NCBI RefSeq assembly: GCF_000478605.2
Contig: NZ_ASHX02000001.1
Coordinates: 1,176,457 to 1,240,456, forward strand
Source of the DNA: Streptomyces thermolilacinus SPC6
GTDB taxonomy: Bacteria > Actinomycetota > Actinomycetes > Streptomycetales > Streptomycetaceae
Direction of reading: 5' to 3'
Length of the DNA: 64,000 nucleotides
Below the pieces are notes generated by a model. It worked only from the letters and a program-made list of their open reading frames with translations, had not been told where the DNA came from and searched no databases. Every line of letters begins with the position of its first letter. The first letter of the stretch is position 1. Of the stretch, positions 26,118-35,183 are shown in pieces. Position numbers and translations under genes: made by a program.

Positions 26118-29100
26118 GTCCATGCTCGGCCTGCTTCTGCTGGCGGTAACTGGCGAAAAAGTCCGCCGGGGAGCCGCTGTAGAACATGTCGAATTCGTTG
26201 TGCCACTGGTACAACCACGGCTGGAGTTCCAACAGGCCGGCGAGGAACGGCGTGATCTCCTCGGTGGACAGCGCGGTGTTGGTGAAGTACGTCGCCAGCG
26301 CCTGCGCCTGCTCCTTGTGGTCCCAGCCAGCCCAGCCGTACAGCTCGGGGGTGGCGGCGTTGGTCTGTCCGTAGGAGATGAACCGCTCCTTGGGCACGTC
26401 CAACTTGCCGCGCGCCTTCCAGTAGGAGGGGCGCAGGAAGTCGGCTGGGGCATACTTCGGGGGCACGGGGATGGCGTCCCGGATCTTCCGCTTGGCCGGC
26501 TCGTCGGGGGCGGCGTCCTCCTTGCGCTGAAGGTCCCAGACCTCCTCCCAGTCGGCACGCTTCTTCAGCCCGGAGAGCTTGTAGCGCAGCGCGGAGAGGA
26601 ACGGCACATGCTCGTCGGTGATCAGCTCGGCGACGACCTTGGGCAGGTCCTTGCGGGGCGCGTAGAGCCTGGCCACGGAGACGAAGTCCTCGTCGCGGGA
26701 GAGGGCATCGGTGAGGCGGGCCAGGGTGAGGATGGCCGGCTGACCGTTCTCGTCGAACCACAGGTCGCGGTGCTCCATGCGGTCGAGCAGCCAAGAGCGG
26801 AGGGCCTTCTCCTGGAGCGCGTCCCAACCCTCGGTGGCCCAGCGGCGCTTGTACTCGGGCCGCTCGACCATGCCGATGGCCCGGTTCGACTCGATGGCGT
26901 CGATCCGCTTCTGCACGATCTCACGGTAGGCGGCGGGCCAGTCGGCGGGGATCTCCGTGATGGGATCGAACTGGTGGTTGTGGTGCTGGAACCACGAGGT
27001 GTTGACCTCGCCGCGTTCCCTCTTGCGAGCCAGGACGATGGCAAAGGCACGTTCAGCCGAGGCGATCACAGGGATGTCAGCAGCAGAAGCAGCGATCTCC
27101 CGGTCGAGGAGGCCGTACAGGGCGTACACCTGCCAGTCTAGTTCTTCCTGAGTGGCAATCATCCGACCACGAATAGACTCCCACTTTTCTCGACCCTCAC
27201 GCAGTGCCGCCGCTGTAGGGACAGCGTTCGACGCAATGGCAGAAGGGCTAGTAGCAACCAGCTCCTGAGCGAGATGGTCCATGGCGGAAGCAAGCGTTGT
27301 GGGGAACTCAGAGAGAAGCGGGAATTCCTCCAGCTTGGTTCCGGTGAACTCGAATCGATGCTCCCAAGGTTCATCGGCTCCTGCGACGTCCGCGCCAGGT
27401 CGGCCCTTGTCGTGGCTGACCTGCCGAAGCCAAAATCCAGCAGTGGAGCTATTGAGCAGGCCGAGCAACCGCAGATGCTCCTCCTCGCTCGCACCCTCCC
27501 GCAGCTTGATCACCGGCGCGGAACGGTTGAAAACCTTCCCACCCCGATCCAGCACGAAGTGGTTATGCGTCGCTACGAACGCGAACGTCAGCGACAACGG
27601 GGTTTGGTAGCGCTCGGAGACCCATCGGTACCATGCCCACCACGGTTTCCCTTGGCCCTGCTGCGTCTTTCCATCAAAGTCCGTAGTTGATCGCAGGTGA
27701 CCGCGCACTTTCCACAGCCACCGCCCCCAGGAACTAGCCTCGTCGTACGGCAGCGCTTTGAGGTCAGCGCTGTACGGAGCAATTGCACTCTCGCCGACAT
27801 CCACACCCCAGTCGCGTACAACTTCGCCGATAATCAGCGGACGTGCAATCGCAGCATCAACACCCTGACGCCGCAGCGCATAGGGGTCGCTAATAAAGGC
27901 ATCGTCCTGACCCGGGAAGCTGGCGAAACCGATGTCACGCGAGAGTTCTGAACGCAACTGCCCGACGGCGCCCTCCTCGATGGACGAGTTCAATTCCAGA
28001 CCGCCGTCGGCCAGGATCCAAGGCTGCTTACCGAAGTACTTCGCCCGTGACAGATCATCCACAGACACCCACTGGCTCACCGAGCCAGGCTTGTCGATCT
28101 GCTCGACGATCGCCCGCCAGACCAGGCCCTCCTCGGCGTTCTTCGGCGCGGAGGGCTCACCCTGCACACTGCGAACGGTCCGGATGACCGGCGAGCGCCC
28201 GTCCCCGCCCCGCTGCCTGCCCACGAGAATGACCGTCGGCGTTCCGTGCCCCGGAATGTAGGCACCCGAGGTGTCAATAACCTCAGTCAGTTCCACCGCG
28301 CGCCCGAAGTACCCTTCGATGAGTTTCGCCCCGAACTCCCGCTTCATGAACGAGTTCGCGGTGATCTGCCCGACCATGCCGTAGCCGCACCCCTGGGCGT
28401 CGCCGCGCTTGGCCAGTTCGAAGAACCGCTGGGCGAACGGCACCGACAGCGCATACTTGCCGGCACACGCTGGATACAGCTCCCGGTAAAGGACGTTGAG
28501 CTTCTTGTCCTTCACCGTGATGTAGGGCGGGTTTCCCACCACCACGTGATACCGCCCTGGCCGCAAGATATCCGGGTATTCGTGCACGTCCTCCGTGGCG
28601 TACTTGAAATCGGCCAGCTCGTCCGCGAGGCCCTCGTCCATCCCGCCGAACAGGTTGCCCTGCTGGGAACGGCGGGACTTGATGAGAGAGTCCCCGACTG
28701 CCAGGTTGATCGGCCACTCGTACTTGGCCGCCTCCTCCAGCGTCCGCACCCCGCTCGCCGCCATGGCCGCCACCAGCAGTCGGAACCGGGCAATGGCCAC
28801 CGCGAACGGGTTCACATCCACCCCGTGCACCGAGTCCAGCGCTGCCCGCACCCGCTCATGCACGTCCTTGCCCGGCTGCCCCTCCGCCCACAGCCGCACC
28901 AGCCGCCGAAACGCCCCCAGCACGAAGTGCCCCGACCCGCACGTCGGGTCGATCATCTTCAGGCCTTCGTACCCGAACTCCCGCAGCGCAGGATTCATCG
29001 TCCGGTCGAGGATGAACTCCTCCACGAACTCCGGCGTCTGGAGCAGTGCATACGTCTTCCGTGCGGCCTCGCTCAGGTCCTGGTACAGGTCGCCCAGGAA

Positions 29101-29667
29101 CCGCGTGTCCCAGCCCTCGGTGCCGTCCTCGTTCAGCGGGTCGGTGAAGTCGTGGACGAGGACGCCCGCCTCGTCGCGCTGGCGCCAGAACTCGACCAGC
29201 TCGCGCGCACCGTCGTGCGACAGCGGAACCTGGTACAGCGGGTTGTGCCGCTTGTCGAAGAGGAGTCGGCCCGCCTGGCCCTGGCCCAGCTCGTCGAACG
29301 CCTTCTCCAGCCAGCCGCGGTAGGTCGGGTTGTCGTCCGACTCCACGTACGCGTCGTACCGCGACTCCGCCAGCTCCCGCCGGTCACCCTCCGGCCCCGT
29401 CAGGTACGGCTCCGGAATCAGCCGGTTGTCCTCGCAGAACCGCACGAACACAGTCCCCAGCGCCCAGGCCACCGCGACCTGCGTGACCCGCTCGTCCAGC
29501 CACGAGGTCCATGTCGCCGCCGTACGCCCGAGCTTGCGCGCCTGGTCGTACTCGGCCCGCAGCCGCGCACCGACCTCGTCCAGCGCCTTCACCTGCTTGC
29601 CGAGGTCGGCCTCGACCGCCTTGACCTGCTGCTTCAGGTCGTTCAACAGAGCCTTGCGGTCGATCAC
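26044..29667 (-). CDS. pglX: PglX, BREX type 2 adenine-specific DNA methyltransferase
   Basis: The protein has 1207 aa; the GTG at 29667 overlaps the pglW stop (GTGA). Methyltransferase motif I is IDPTCGSGHFVLGAF (about 237-251), and the catalytic motif IV is VVVGNPPYITV (about 372-382), i.e. an N6-adenine (gamma-class) enzyme. The N-terminal region is helical, and the C-terminal half holds the target-recognition and TaqI-like specificity part (LLGLLNSSTAGFWL). PglX methylates host DNA to mark self in Pgl/BREX, and in the phage growth limitation model also phage DNA. The middle-C-terminal part (about 27150-28080) is visibly lower in GC than its flanks, suggesting exchange of the specificity domain. 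The 3' end overlaps the HATPase gene. No homopolymer tract long enough for phase variation was seen. Confidence 0.94.
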   Translation of the reverse strand: MIDRKALLNDLKQQVKAVEADLGKQVKALDEVGARLRAEYDQARKLGRTAATWTSWLDERVTQVAVAWALGTVFVRFCEDNRLIPEPYLTGPEGDRRELAESRYDAYVESDDNPTYRGWLEKAFDELGQGQAGRLLFDKRHNPLYQVPLSHDGARELVEFWRQRDEAGVLVHDFTDPLNEDGTEGWDTRFLGDLYQDLSEAARKTYALLQTPEFVEEFILDRTMNPALREFGYEGLKMIDPTCGSGHFVLGAFRRLVRLWAEGQPGKDVHERVRAALDSVHGVDVNPFAVAIARFRLLVAAMAASGVRTLEEAAKYEWPINLAVGDSLIKSRRSQQGNLFGGMDEGLADELADFKYATEDVHEYPDILRPGRYHVVVGNPPYITVKDKKLNVLYRELYPACAGKYALSVPFAQRFFELAKRGDAQGCGYGMVGQITANSFMKREFGAKLIEGYFGRAVELTEVIDTSGAYIPGHGTPTVILVGRQRGGDGRSPVIRTVRSVQGEPSAPKNAEEGLVWRAIVEQIDKPGSVSQWVSVDDLSRAKYFGKQPWILADGGLELNSSIEEGAVGQLRSELSRDIGFASFPGQDDAFISDPYALRRQGVDAAIARPLIIGEVVRDWGVDVGESAIAPYSADLKALPYDEASSWGRWLWKVRGHLRSTTDFDGKTQQGQGKPWWAWYRWVSERYQTPLSLTFAFVATHNHFVLDRGGKVFNRSAPVIKLREGASEEEHLRLLGLLNSSTAGFWLRQVSHDKGRPGADVAGADEPWEHRFEFTGTKLEEFPLLSEFPTTLASAMDHLAQELVATSPSAIASNAVPTAAALREGREKWESIRGRMIATQEELDWQVYALYGLLDREIAASAADIPVIASAERAFAIVLARKRERGEVNTSWFQHHNHQFDPITEIPADWPAAYREIVQKRIDAIESNRAIGMVERPEYKRRWATEGWDALQEKALRSWLLDRMEHRDLWFDENGQPAILTLARLTDALSRDEDFVSVARLYAPRKDLPKVVAELITDEHVPFLSALRYKLSGLKKRADWEEVWDLQRKEDAAPDEPAKRKIRDAIPVPPKYAPADFLRPSYWKARGKLDVPKERFISYGQTNAATPELYGWAGWDHKEQAQALATYFTNTALSTEEITPFLAGLLELQPWLYQWHNEFDMFYSGSPADFFASYRQQKQAEHGLTDDDLRGWRPPAATRGRRAAVKQ

Positions 29668-32600
29668 TTCGCGTCTCCCTCGACACCACTTGCCACAACC
29701 TCGCCGGACCCGCGGTGAGCGTTACCCACCCACGTGTCCGGAAGCTGGATCCACTCCCCCAGGCCGGCCTGGTACGGCACGGCCGCCTGCCCGAGCCGGG
29801 GCTCGCGCGAGGGGTCGTTCTGCGGGACCAGGAGCCACAGTCCCCGCCCGCCCCGCCGGGCCGCCGACGCCAGCCGGTCCAGGACGCCCATCGCGTCGTA
29901 CCGGGCGAACACCCCGGCCTCCGTCAGCAGGACCGGACCCGCACCGCCACCACCACCGTTGCCCAGCAGCTCCGCGATCCGGGGTTCGACCGAGCCCCAC
30001 GCCGTCCGCGCGTACTCCGCGAACCGCACCGCGCCCTTCGAGCCCGGCTCGGCGGCGTCCGCCTTGAGCAGGGTCTCCCAGGTCGGCTTGGTGCCCGGCG
30101 TGACCTGTCCGTGCAGGGCCTCCAGGAACAGCTCGGTCACCGACACCGCCCGCGCGCCCAGCCGTTCGGCACTCAGTTCCCGCACCGCGTCCCGCACGAG
30201 CTGCTGCCGTACGGTCAGCACCCGGTACCCGTCCCGGCGGGCCGAGGCGAGGAGCCGTTCCTCCGCGCGCACCGCGCCCGCGAGCTGCGGATCGTCCGCG
30301 TACCGCGTCACCGTGCCCGTGCGCGTCGACTGCCGCCACGCGCCCGTCGTGAGGTAACTGGAGGCGTCGTCCACCCGCGTCGGCAGGTAGCGCAGCGTGC
30401 CCGTGTCCTCCCGCATGCTCAGCGACAGCTCGAAGCCCGCGTCGCGCAGCGCCTTGGTGAGCGGGCCGCCGGTCGGCAGTTCGTGGGTCGTGCCGCCGCG
30501 TCCGTCCGGGACGACCAGCTCGGGGAAGCGGACCCGGACCCGCTCGTGCACGTCCTCGCCGGTCAGACCGGGCTGTCGGCCCTCCGGGACTCCCGGGATC
30601 CAGCGGACGAGTCCGGCCTGCGTGAGCCGCAGCGCCCGGACGAGCGACAGGTCGCGCGGGTAGATCTCCAGGCGCGGGGTGGCGGCGGCGTTCACCGACG
30701 CGGCGGCGGCCAGTTCCACCATGCGCCGCTCGTCCCAGTCGACGGCGCCGGGCGGGACCGTCAGCGCGCCCAGTTCGGCCAGGACGGTCGCGGCCGTCGG
30801 CAGGGTGTCCAGCCGGGCGAGCCGGTCGGCCGTCCTGCCGAGGCGGGTCGCGTAGTCGAGCAGGCCGGGCGCGGTCGGGGTGTCCGGGGCGTCGTTCTCG
30901 CGCACGTCGAGGGCGAGCAGGCCGGCGCCCAGCGACTCGTCGGTCGCCTTGCGGTTCGGCTGGTGCTGGAACTCGGCCTCCTGCGGCACCAGCTGCTCGA
31001 CCTCGACGACGGCCCGCACCGCCGCCAGGGCCATCGCGCGGCGCTGCTCGCGTCCGGCGAGGTGCGTGCCGCGGCGGACGGCGAGGGCGTCGGCGATCTC
31101 CACGGCGGAGGCGACGCGGCCCATGCTCTCCAGCAGGTCGATGATCTCGTCCCGCAGGGCCTGGACGGCGGGCTCCGCCTTCCAGCGCTTGCGCTCGTCC
31201 TTGAGCATCTGCGGGATGCGGCCGTGGCTGAGGCCGAGCGCGTCGGCGACGTCCTTCTGCTTGGGCCAGACGCCGATGTCCGGCAGGACGCCGTGCTCGT
31301 CGGGCAGGCGCAGCAGGAGCCGCACCATCTCCGCCTTGTTGCGGTTGGAGCCGTTGTTGTTGACGGCCGGCACGAAGACGGTGGCGAGGGTGTCGAGGCT
31401 GACGGAGCGCAGGGTGCGGGCGGACAGCGCGCCCGCCGACTCGCCCGTCGCGAGCAGCCCGACGAGGGCGGACTCGGCGGCGGTGAGCTGCTCCAGCTCC
31501 TCCTTCGCCTCCGCCCGGCCCTTTGCCGTGAGCGGGGAGACGGGGATCTCGCGCAGCCGCTCGCCCCACTCGCGCTGCCGCTGCTGGACCTCGTTGCGGG
31601 TCTTGGCGCCGAGGCCGGGGGCGTTGACGAGCTTGCGGCGGCTGTAGTCGAGGAGTTCGCCGACCGTCGTCAGGCCCAGGCCGTAGAGGAAGGACTGGGC
31701 GGCGGGCGTGAGGCCGGAGACGGTCAGCGGGGTGTCGCGGGTGACCTCGGCGGCGAGGCGGTCGCGCTGCTGCTCGGCGGTCTCCGGTTCGGCGTCCGCG
31801 ATCCCCGCGGCGGCGCCCTCGGCGGGGGCGGTTCCCTCGGCGGGCGTCGTGTGGCGGCTGCGGTGACTGGAGGGGACGGTCTGCGAGGCGTCGAGGAAGA
31901 CCTTGCGCCAGGCGTCCCGCATCGGCTTCAGCTCGGGGAACCGCTTGCCCGCGTCGCGGTGCAGGGCCTTCTGGAAGAAGGCGACGAGCCCGTCCCGCAC
32001 GGCCGGGTCGAAGGCCTCGGCCGCGATGGTCGGGTACGGCCACTCCTTCGGGTCGGTCATGCGCGGCAGGACGCTGCCGTCGCCCCACTTGGGCAGCTCG
32101 CCGGAGGCCATCTGGTGCAGGGTGACGGCGACGGCGTACCGCTCGGCGTGCGAGTCGTAGGAGCCGCGCGTGATGACGTCGACGAAGGGGTCGAGGTAGC
32201 CCTCGGTGCCCGCGTCGGTGTTCTTCGCCGGGTAGCCGGCCAGCGAGAAGTCGATGAGGACCAGCTCGCGGGTGCGGTTGGGGCGGATGCGGATGGCGAT
32301 GTTGTCCGGCTTGATGTCGCGGTGCCAGACGCCCTCGCCCTCCAGGAAGTCGACGGCTCCGAAGAGGTAGTCACCGTACGCTTCGAGCTGGTCGACCGGG
32401 AGGCGGCCGTGCTCGCGGAGCTGGCGGGCGACGGTCTCCTCGCGGCGGCGCGGGCGGGATGCGCCCTCGGCGCCCTGGCCGTCGTCGTCGCGCTCGTCGC
32501 CGACGTACTCCAGCGCCAGGACGGTGCGGCCGGCGATGTGCAGCGGCTCGGGCTCGACGAGGCGGATGATGCCGGAGTGAGGGCGCAGGCGGCGCATGGC

Positions 32601-34340
32601 CTCGGCCTCGCGGACGAGGATCTCGCCGCGGCTGTCGGAGAGGGCGACCTTCAGCACGGCCAGCGGGCGCGTCCTGCGGGTCTCCGCCTCCAGGTCGCGG
32701 ACGAGGAAGGCGCGGCTGGTGGACCCGGTGCCGAGGCGGCGGCGGACCTCCCACCGGCCGGCGAGCACGTCGCCGGCGACGGCCTCCAGGGGGTCCTTGT
32801 CGGCGCTCTCCCCGGTCTCCTCCTCGGCCTGCCCGTCGACGGCCGCGGCGGGGGCGGTGAGGGAGTCCTCCACGACCTCCAGCAGTTCCAGGAACTCGTC
32901 GACGCTGGAGAGGCGCTGGCCGGGCCGGTAGGCGGTGGCGGCCTGCACCAGCTCGTCCACGTCCTCGGAGAGGCCGTCCACCAGGGAGCTGGGGCGCAGG
33001 CCCTCGCCCGCCTCCAGGCGGGCCAGCAGCTCGGCCTGGCTGGCGGCCGGGGCCTTGCCGGTGACCAGCAGGTAGGTGAGGACGCCGAGCCCGTACACGT
33101 CGAGGTAGACCGGGTCGGGGCTGAGGGCGGTGAGTTCCGGCGCGAGGTAGGCGTCGGCGTCGTCGGACAGGTGCATGGCGGACAGGGCGGTCGGCGCGAA
33201 CCGGGTCATGCCCTGGCCCTGGGAGGAGTCGCCGCTGCGCTGGGTGGCGATCTGCCAGTCGGAGATCTGCAGCTGCGGGGTCAGCCAGGCGGCCTCCTCC
33301 CCGACGGCCTGCCCCTTGCGGCCGCGCGGGCGGGGGACGACGTGGACGGAGCGGGCGGCGAGCGCGCGGTGGTGGATGCGGCTGGCGTGCGCGGAGCGCA
33401 TCGTCTCGGCGAGCTGGCGCACCAGCGCCATCCGGCCCAGGATGTCCAGCTTCTCCCCGTACCGGACCAGGTACTCGTCCAGCTTCAGGGTGTCCGGGTG
33501 GTAGTCGAAGATCAGCGCGGGGCCGGCGGCGTGCCCGGAGGGGAAGTACTGCTTGAGCTGGACGACGCCGGGGTGCTTGAACCGGCCCAGCACCGCGGCC
33601 TCGCGCCGGGCGGCGTTCTCGACGGACTGGCGCAGGGAGGCGTCGGAGCCGCGCTCGCTGAGGTAGATCCGCACGCGGGCGGCCTCGGGCAGGTCGCTGT
33701 GGCGGGCCAGGTAGTCCGCCCAGGTCTCCCCGGAGTCGAAGGACTTCCGCTCCAGCTCGTAGGGGCCGACCTTGTACTGGGCGTCGCTCTTGCGGATGCC
33801 GATGCTCTTCAGTGCCGCCGCGACCTCGCGCGAGCTGATCGCGGTGACGCGACGGCGTTCGTCGCGCGGGGGCTGCTTGAGCATCTCGACCAGCTCGTCG
33901 ACGGTGTGGACGCCGTTCTGGTCGTGGGCGGGCAGCCGGACGCGGAGGCTGTTGTCGGTGAAACAGACGGCCTCGGCGACCCAGACCCGCCTGGCGCCGG
34001 TCTGGGCGAGCAGGCCGGCCAGCTCTTTGGCCTTGCGGTTGACCAGGTGCAGCGGGTTGCCGTGGGTGCGGCGGTGGCCGCCGGGTGTGGTCTGGACCCA
34101 GGTGCCGTTCTCGGAGGTGACCGAGCCGTGCCAGTCCTTCAGCTCGATCATGCAGAGGCCGCCGGGGGCGACGACCAGCAGGTCGACCTCGCGGACGTGG
34201 CCGGTGTTCGCGGTGAAGGTGAAGTTCGACCAGGCCCGCCAGGGGTCGGAGTCCGGCAGCTTCTGGCGGATCGCCTCCAGGCCGCGGCGTTCGTGCTCGA
34301 ACTCGGACTCGGTGACCGTGACCCACCGGCCTTCCCGCAT
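29664..34340 (-). CDS. pglW: PglW, BREX protein kinase with NERD domain and pseudokinase
   Basis: The protein has 1558 aa from the ATG at 34340 (GGGGA upstream; a GTG 12 nt earlier is a possible alternative). Order: NERD-like nuclease-related domain (about 10-130, VDLLVVAPGGLCMIELKDWHG); a kinase-like domain at ~190-480 whose HRD motif reads HHRALAARS (about 318), so no catalytic Asp; a canonical Ser/Thr kinase (about 520-830) with GTGSTSRAFLVRD, HRDIKPDN (about 668) and DFS; a helix-hairpin-helix region like the RNA-polymerase alpha C-terminus (LTVSGLTPAAQSFLYGLGL); and a helix-turn-helix (DVADALGLSHGRIPQML, about 1023). PglW is the kinase of type 2 BREX and probably relays a phage-entry signal. 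It is the first gene of the pglW-pglX operon. Confidence 0.93.
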   Translation of the reverse strand: MREGRWVTVTESEFEHERRGLEAIRQKLPDSDPWRAWSNFTFTANTGHVREVDLLVVAPGGLCMIELKDWHGSVTSENGTWVQTTPGGHRRTHGNPLHLVNRKAKELAGLLAQTGARRVWVAEAVCFTDNSLRVRLPAHDQNGVHTVDELVEMLKQPPRDERRRVTAISSREVAAALKSIGIRKSDAQYKVGPYELERKSFDSGETWADYLARHSDLPEAARVRIYLSERGSDASLRQSVENAARREAAVLGRFKHPGVVQLKQYFPSGHAAGPALIFDYHPDTLKLDEYLVRYGEKLDILGRMALVRQLAETMRSAHASRIHHRALAARSVHVVPRPRGRKGQAVGEEAAWLTPQLQISDWQIATQRSGDSSQGQGMTRFAPTALSAMHLSDDADAYLAPELTALSPDPVYLDVYGLGVLTYLLVTGKAPAASQAELLARLEAGEGLRPSSLVDGLSEDVDELVQAATAYRPGQRLSSVDEFLELLEVVEDSLTAPAAAVDGQAEEETGESADKDPLEAVAGDVLAGRWEVRRRLGTGSTSRAFLVRDLEAETRRTRPLAVLKVALSDSRGEILVREAEAMRRLRPHSGIIRLVEPEPLHIAGRTVLALEYVGDERDDDGQGAEGASRPRRREETVARQLREHGRLPVDQLEAYGDYLFGAVDFLEGEGVWHRDIKPDNIAIRIRPNRTRELVLIDFSLAGYPAKNTDAGTEGYLDPFVDVITRGSYDSHAERYAVAVTLHQMASGELPKWGDGSVLPRMTDPKEWPYPTIAAEAFDPAVRDGLVAFFQKALHRDAGKRFPELKPMRDAWRKVFLDASQTVPSSHRSRHTTPAEGTAPAEGAAAGIADAEPETAEQQRDRLAAEVTRDTPLTVSGLTPAAQSFLYGLGLTTVGELLDYSRRKLVNAPGLGAKTRNEVQQRQREWGERLREIPVSPLTAKGRAEAKEELEQLTAAESALVGLLATGESAGALSARTLRSVSLDTLATVFVPAVNNNGSNRNKAEMVRLLLRLPDEHGVLPDIGVWPKQKDVADALGLSHGRIPQMLKDERKRWKAEPAVQALRDEIIDLLESMGRVASAVEIADALAVRRGTHLAGREQRRAMALAAVRAVVEVEQLVPQEAEFQHQPNRKATDESLGAGLLALDVRENDAPDTPTAPGLLDYATRLGRTADRLARLDTLPTAATVLAELGALTVPPGAVDWDERRMVELAAAASVNAAATPRLEIYPRDLSLVRALRLTQAGLVRWIPGVPEGRQPGLTGEDVHERVRVRFPELVVPDGRGGTTHELPTGGPLTKALRDAGFELSLSMREDTGTLRYLPTRVDDASSYLTTGAWRQSTRTGTVTRYADDPQLAGAVRAEERLLASARRDGYRVLTVRQQLVRDAVRELSAERLGARAVSVTELFLEALHGQVTPGTKPTWETLLKADAAEPGSKGAVRFAEYARTAWGSVEPRIAELLGNGGGGGAGPVLLTEAGVFARYDAMGVLDRLASAARRGGRGLWLLVPQNDPSREPRLGQAAVPYQAGLGEWIQLPDTWVGNAHRGSGEVVASGVEGDAK

Positions 34341-34999
34341 GCCTGTCCCCACTCCTCGTTCCCTCCGGACCCGCCATCCCCATGAGTGGGCCCAGCGGAC
34401 CGATCCTAGTGGTTGGCCCGCGCATGGGAAGAGGCGGTGAAGGACGGAACTATAGGACATTCGGCCCGTGTGACGAAAACATCAGGCCACGCAGCGCCAA
34501 TCACTCGATAGCCCTGTCGAGAGTGCTTTTCGGACACACAGGAAGCTTTGAAGGGATCTGGTTCCGTGAGCGGGAAGTACGCGCCGTCGCCGGGGAGAGC
34601 CGTGCACCCTGTTCCTCGGCGTGTGGGGCCGTGCCAGCTGGTGGTGGAACACGTCCGCGACCTGCTAGAAGGCGGACAACGAGGCCGACCGTGGCAGACG
34701 GGAGACATCTCCGTACCGCGCTGCGCGACACGTGGCGGGCACCGCATCTCCCCCGGTGGTGGCGAGCCCGACCATCGGTCGCGGCCGGGTGACGGCTGAA
34801 ATCGGCCGCGGCCCGATCAGAGATGCATTACTGTCGTCCGCGCTGCGCACCTTCCCGGAGGGTACGTCGGCGGTGTTCATGTGCCCGGTCCTGGGTTGTG
34901 GTGACGAGTGGTTTCCATCGCGTGCCGAACGCGGTGTGAGTGCGGATGCCCGGTAGGGCGGTCCTGCCATTCCCAGCTCACACCAAGGGGTGGTCACGC
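34341..34999. other. Non-coding/unknown region at the right BREX edge
   Basis: This 659-bp region separates leftward pglW from the rightward 42-aa gene. Several short frames exist but none has a recognisable domain or good translation signals. It should contain the pglW promoter and may contain an island boundary; I see no attachment-site repeat or tRNA. Confidence 0.45.
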
Positions 35000-35128
35000 A
35001 TGAATCCCGTTGAGTACAAGCCCGCACGTCGTCTCTGGCTCCGCGAGATCCTGGTCGACGTCGCCGTCGGTGTTGTCGCCAACCTTCTGGTGGCGGGCCT
35101 GGCTGCGGCAGCGCGCCTGGTCCTGTGA
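35000..35128 (+). CDS. Small single-helix membrane peptide (DUF6408-like)
   Basis: A 42-residue frame with ATG at 35000 and AAGGGG about 11 nt upstream. The N-terminus is charged (YKPARRLWLREI) and the rest is one hydrophobic helix (VDVAVGVVANLLVAGLAAAA). From memory it resembles short Streptomyces proteins called DUF6408, whose function is unknown; this identity is not certain. It ends 7 bp before a very strong hairpin shared with the convergent helicase gene. Single-helix peptides beside defence genes can be effectors or toxins, but nothing shows that here. Confidence 0.6.
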   Translation: MNPVEYKPARRLWLREILVDVAVGVVANLLVAGLAAAARLVL

Positions 35129-35135
35129 CTCAGGC

Positions 35136-35164
35136 ATGTGGCGGGCCCGGTGAGCCCGCCACAT
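35136..35164. terminator. Bidirectional terminator (small peptide / DUF2075 helicase)
   Basis: ATGTGGCGGGC pairs perfectly with GCCCGCCACAT (11 bp) around a 7-nt loop, with C and T runs after it. It is 7 bp from the rightward stop and 20 bp from the leftward stop. Confidence 0.8.
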
Positions 35165-35183
35165 TCCCCCCCTCGCGAAGCGC

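Noticed and set aside
26044..29667. Phase variation of pglX by a long G tract, as reported for S. coelicolor
   Set aside because: I see only runs of up to about five G or C in this pglX, too short to expect frequent slippage.
29715..34385. 1556-residue open frame on the plus strand
   Set aside because: Antisense shadow of pglW; low-complexity composition and no family motifs.
34341..34999. Short frames at the right edge of pglW as genes
   Set aside because: No domain, poor translation signals and mutual overlap on both strands.
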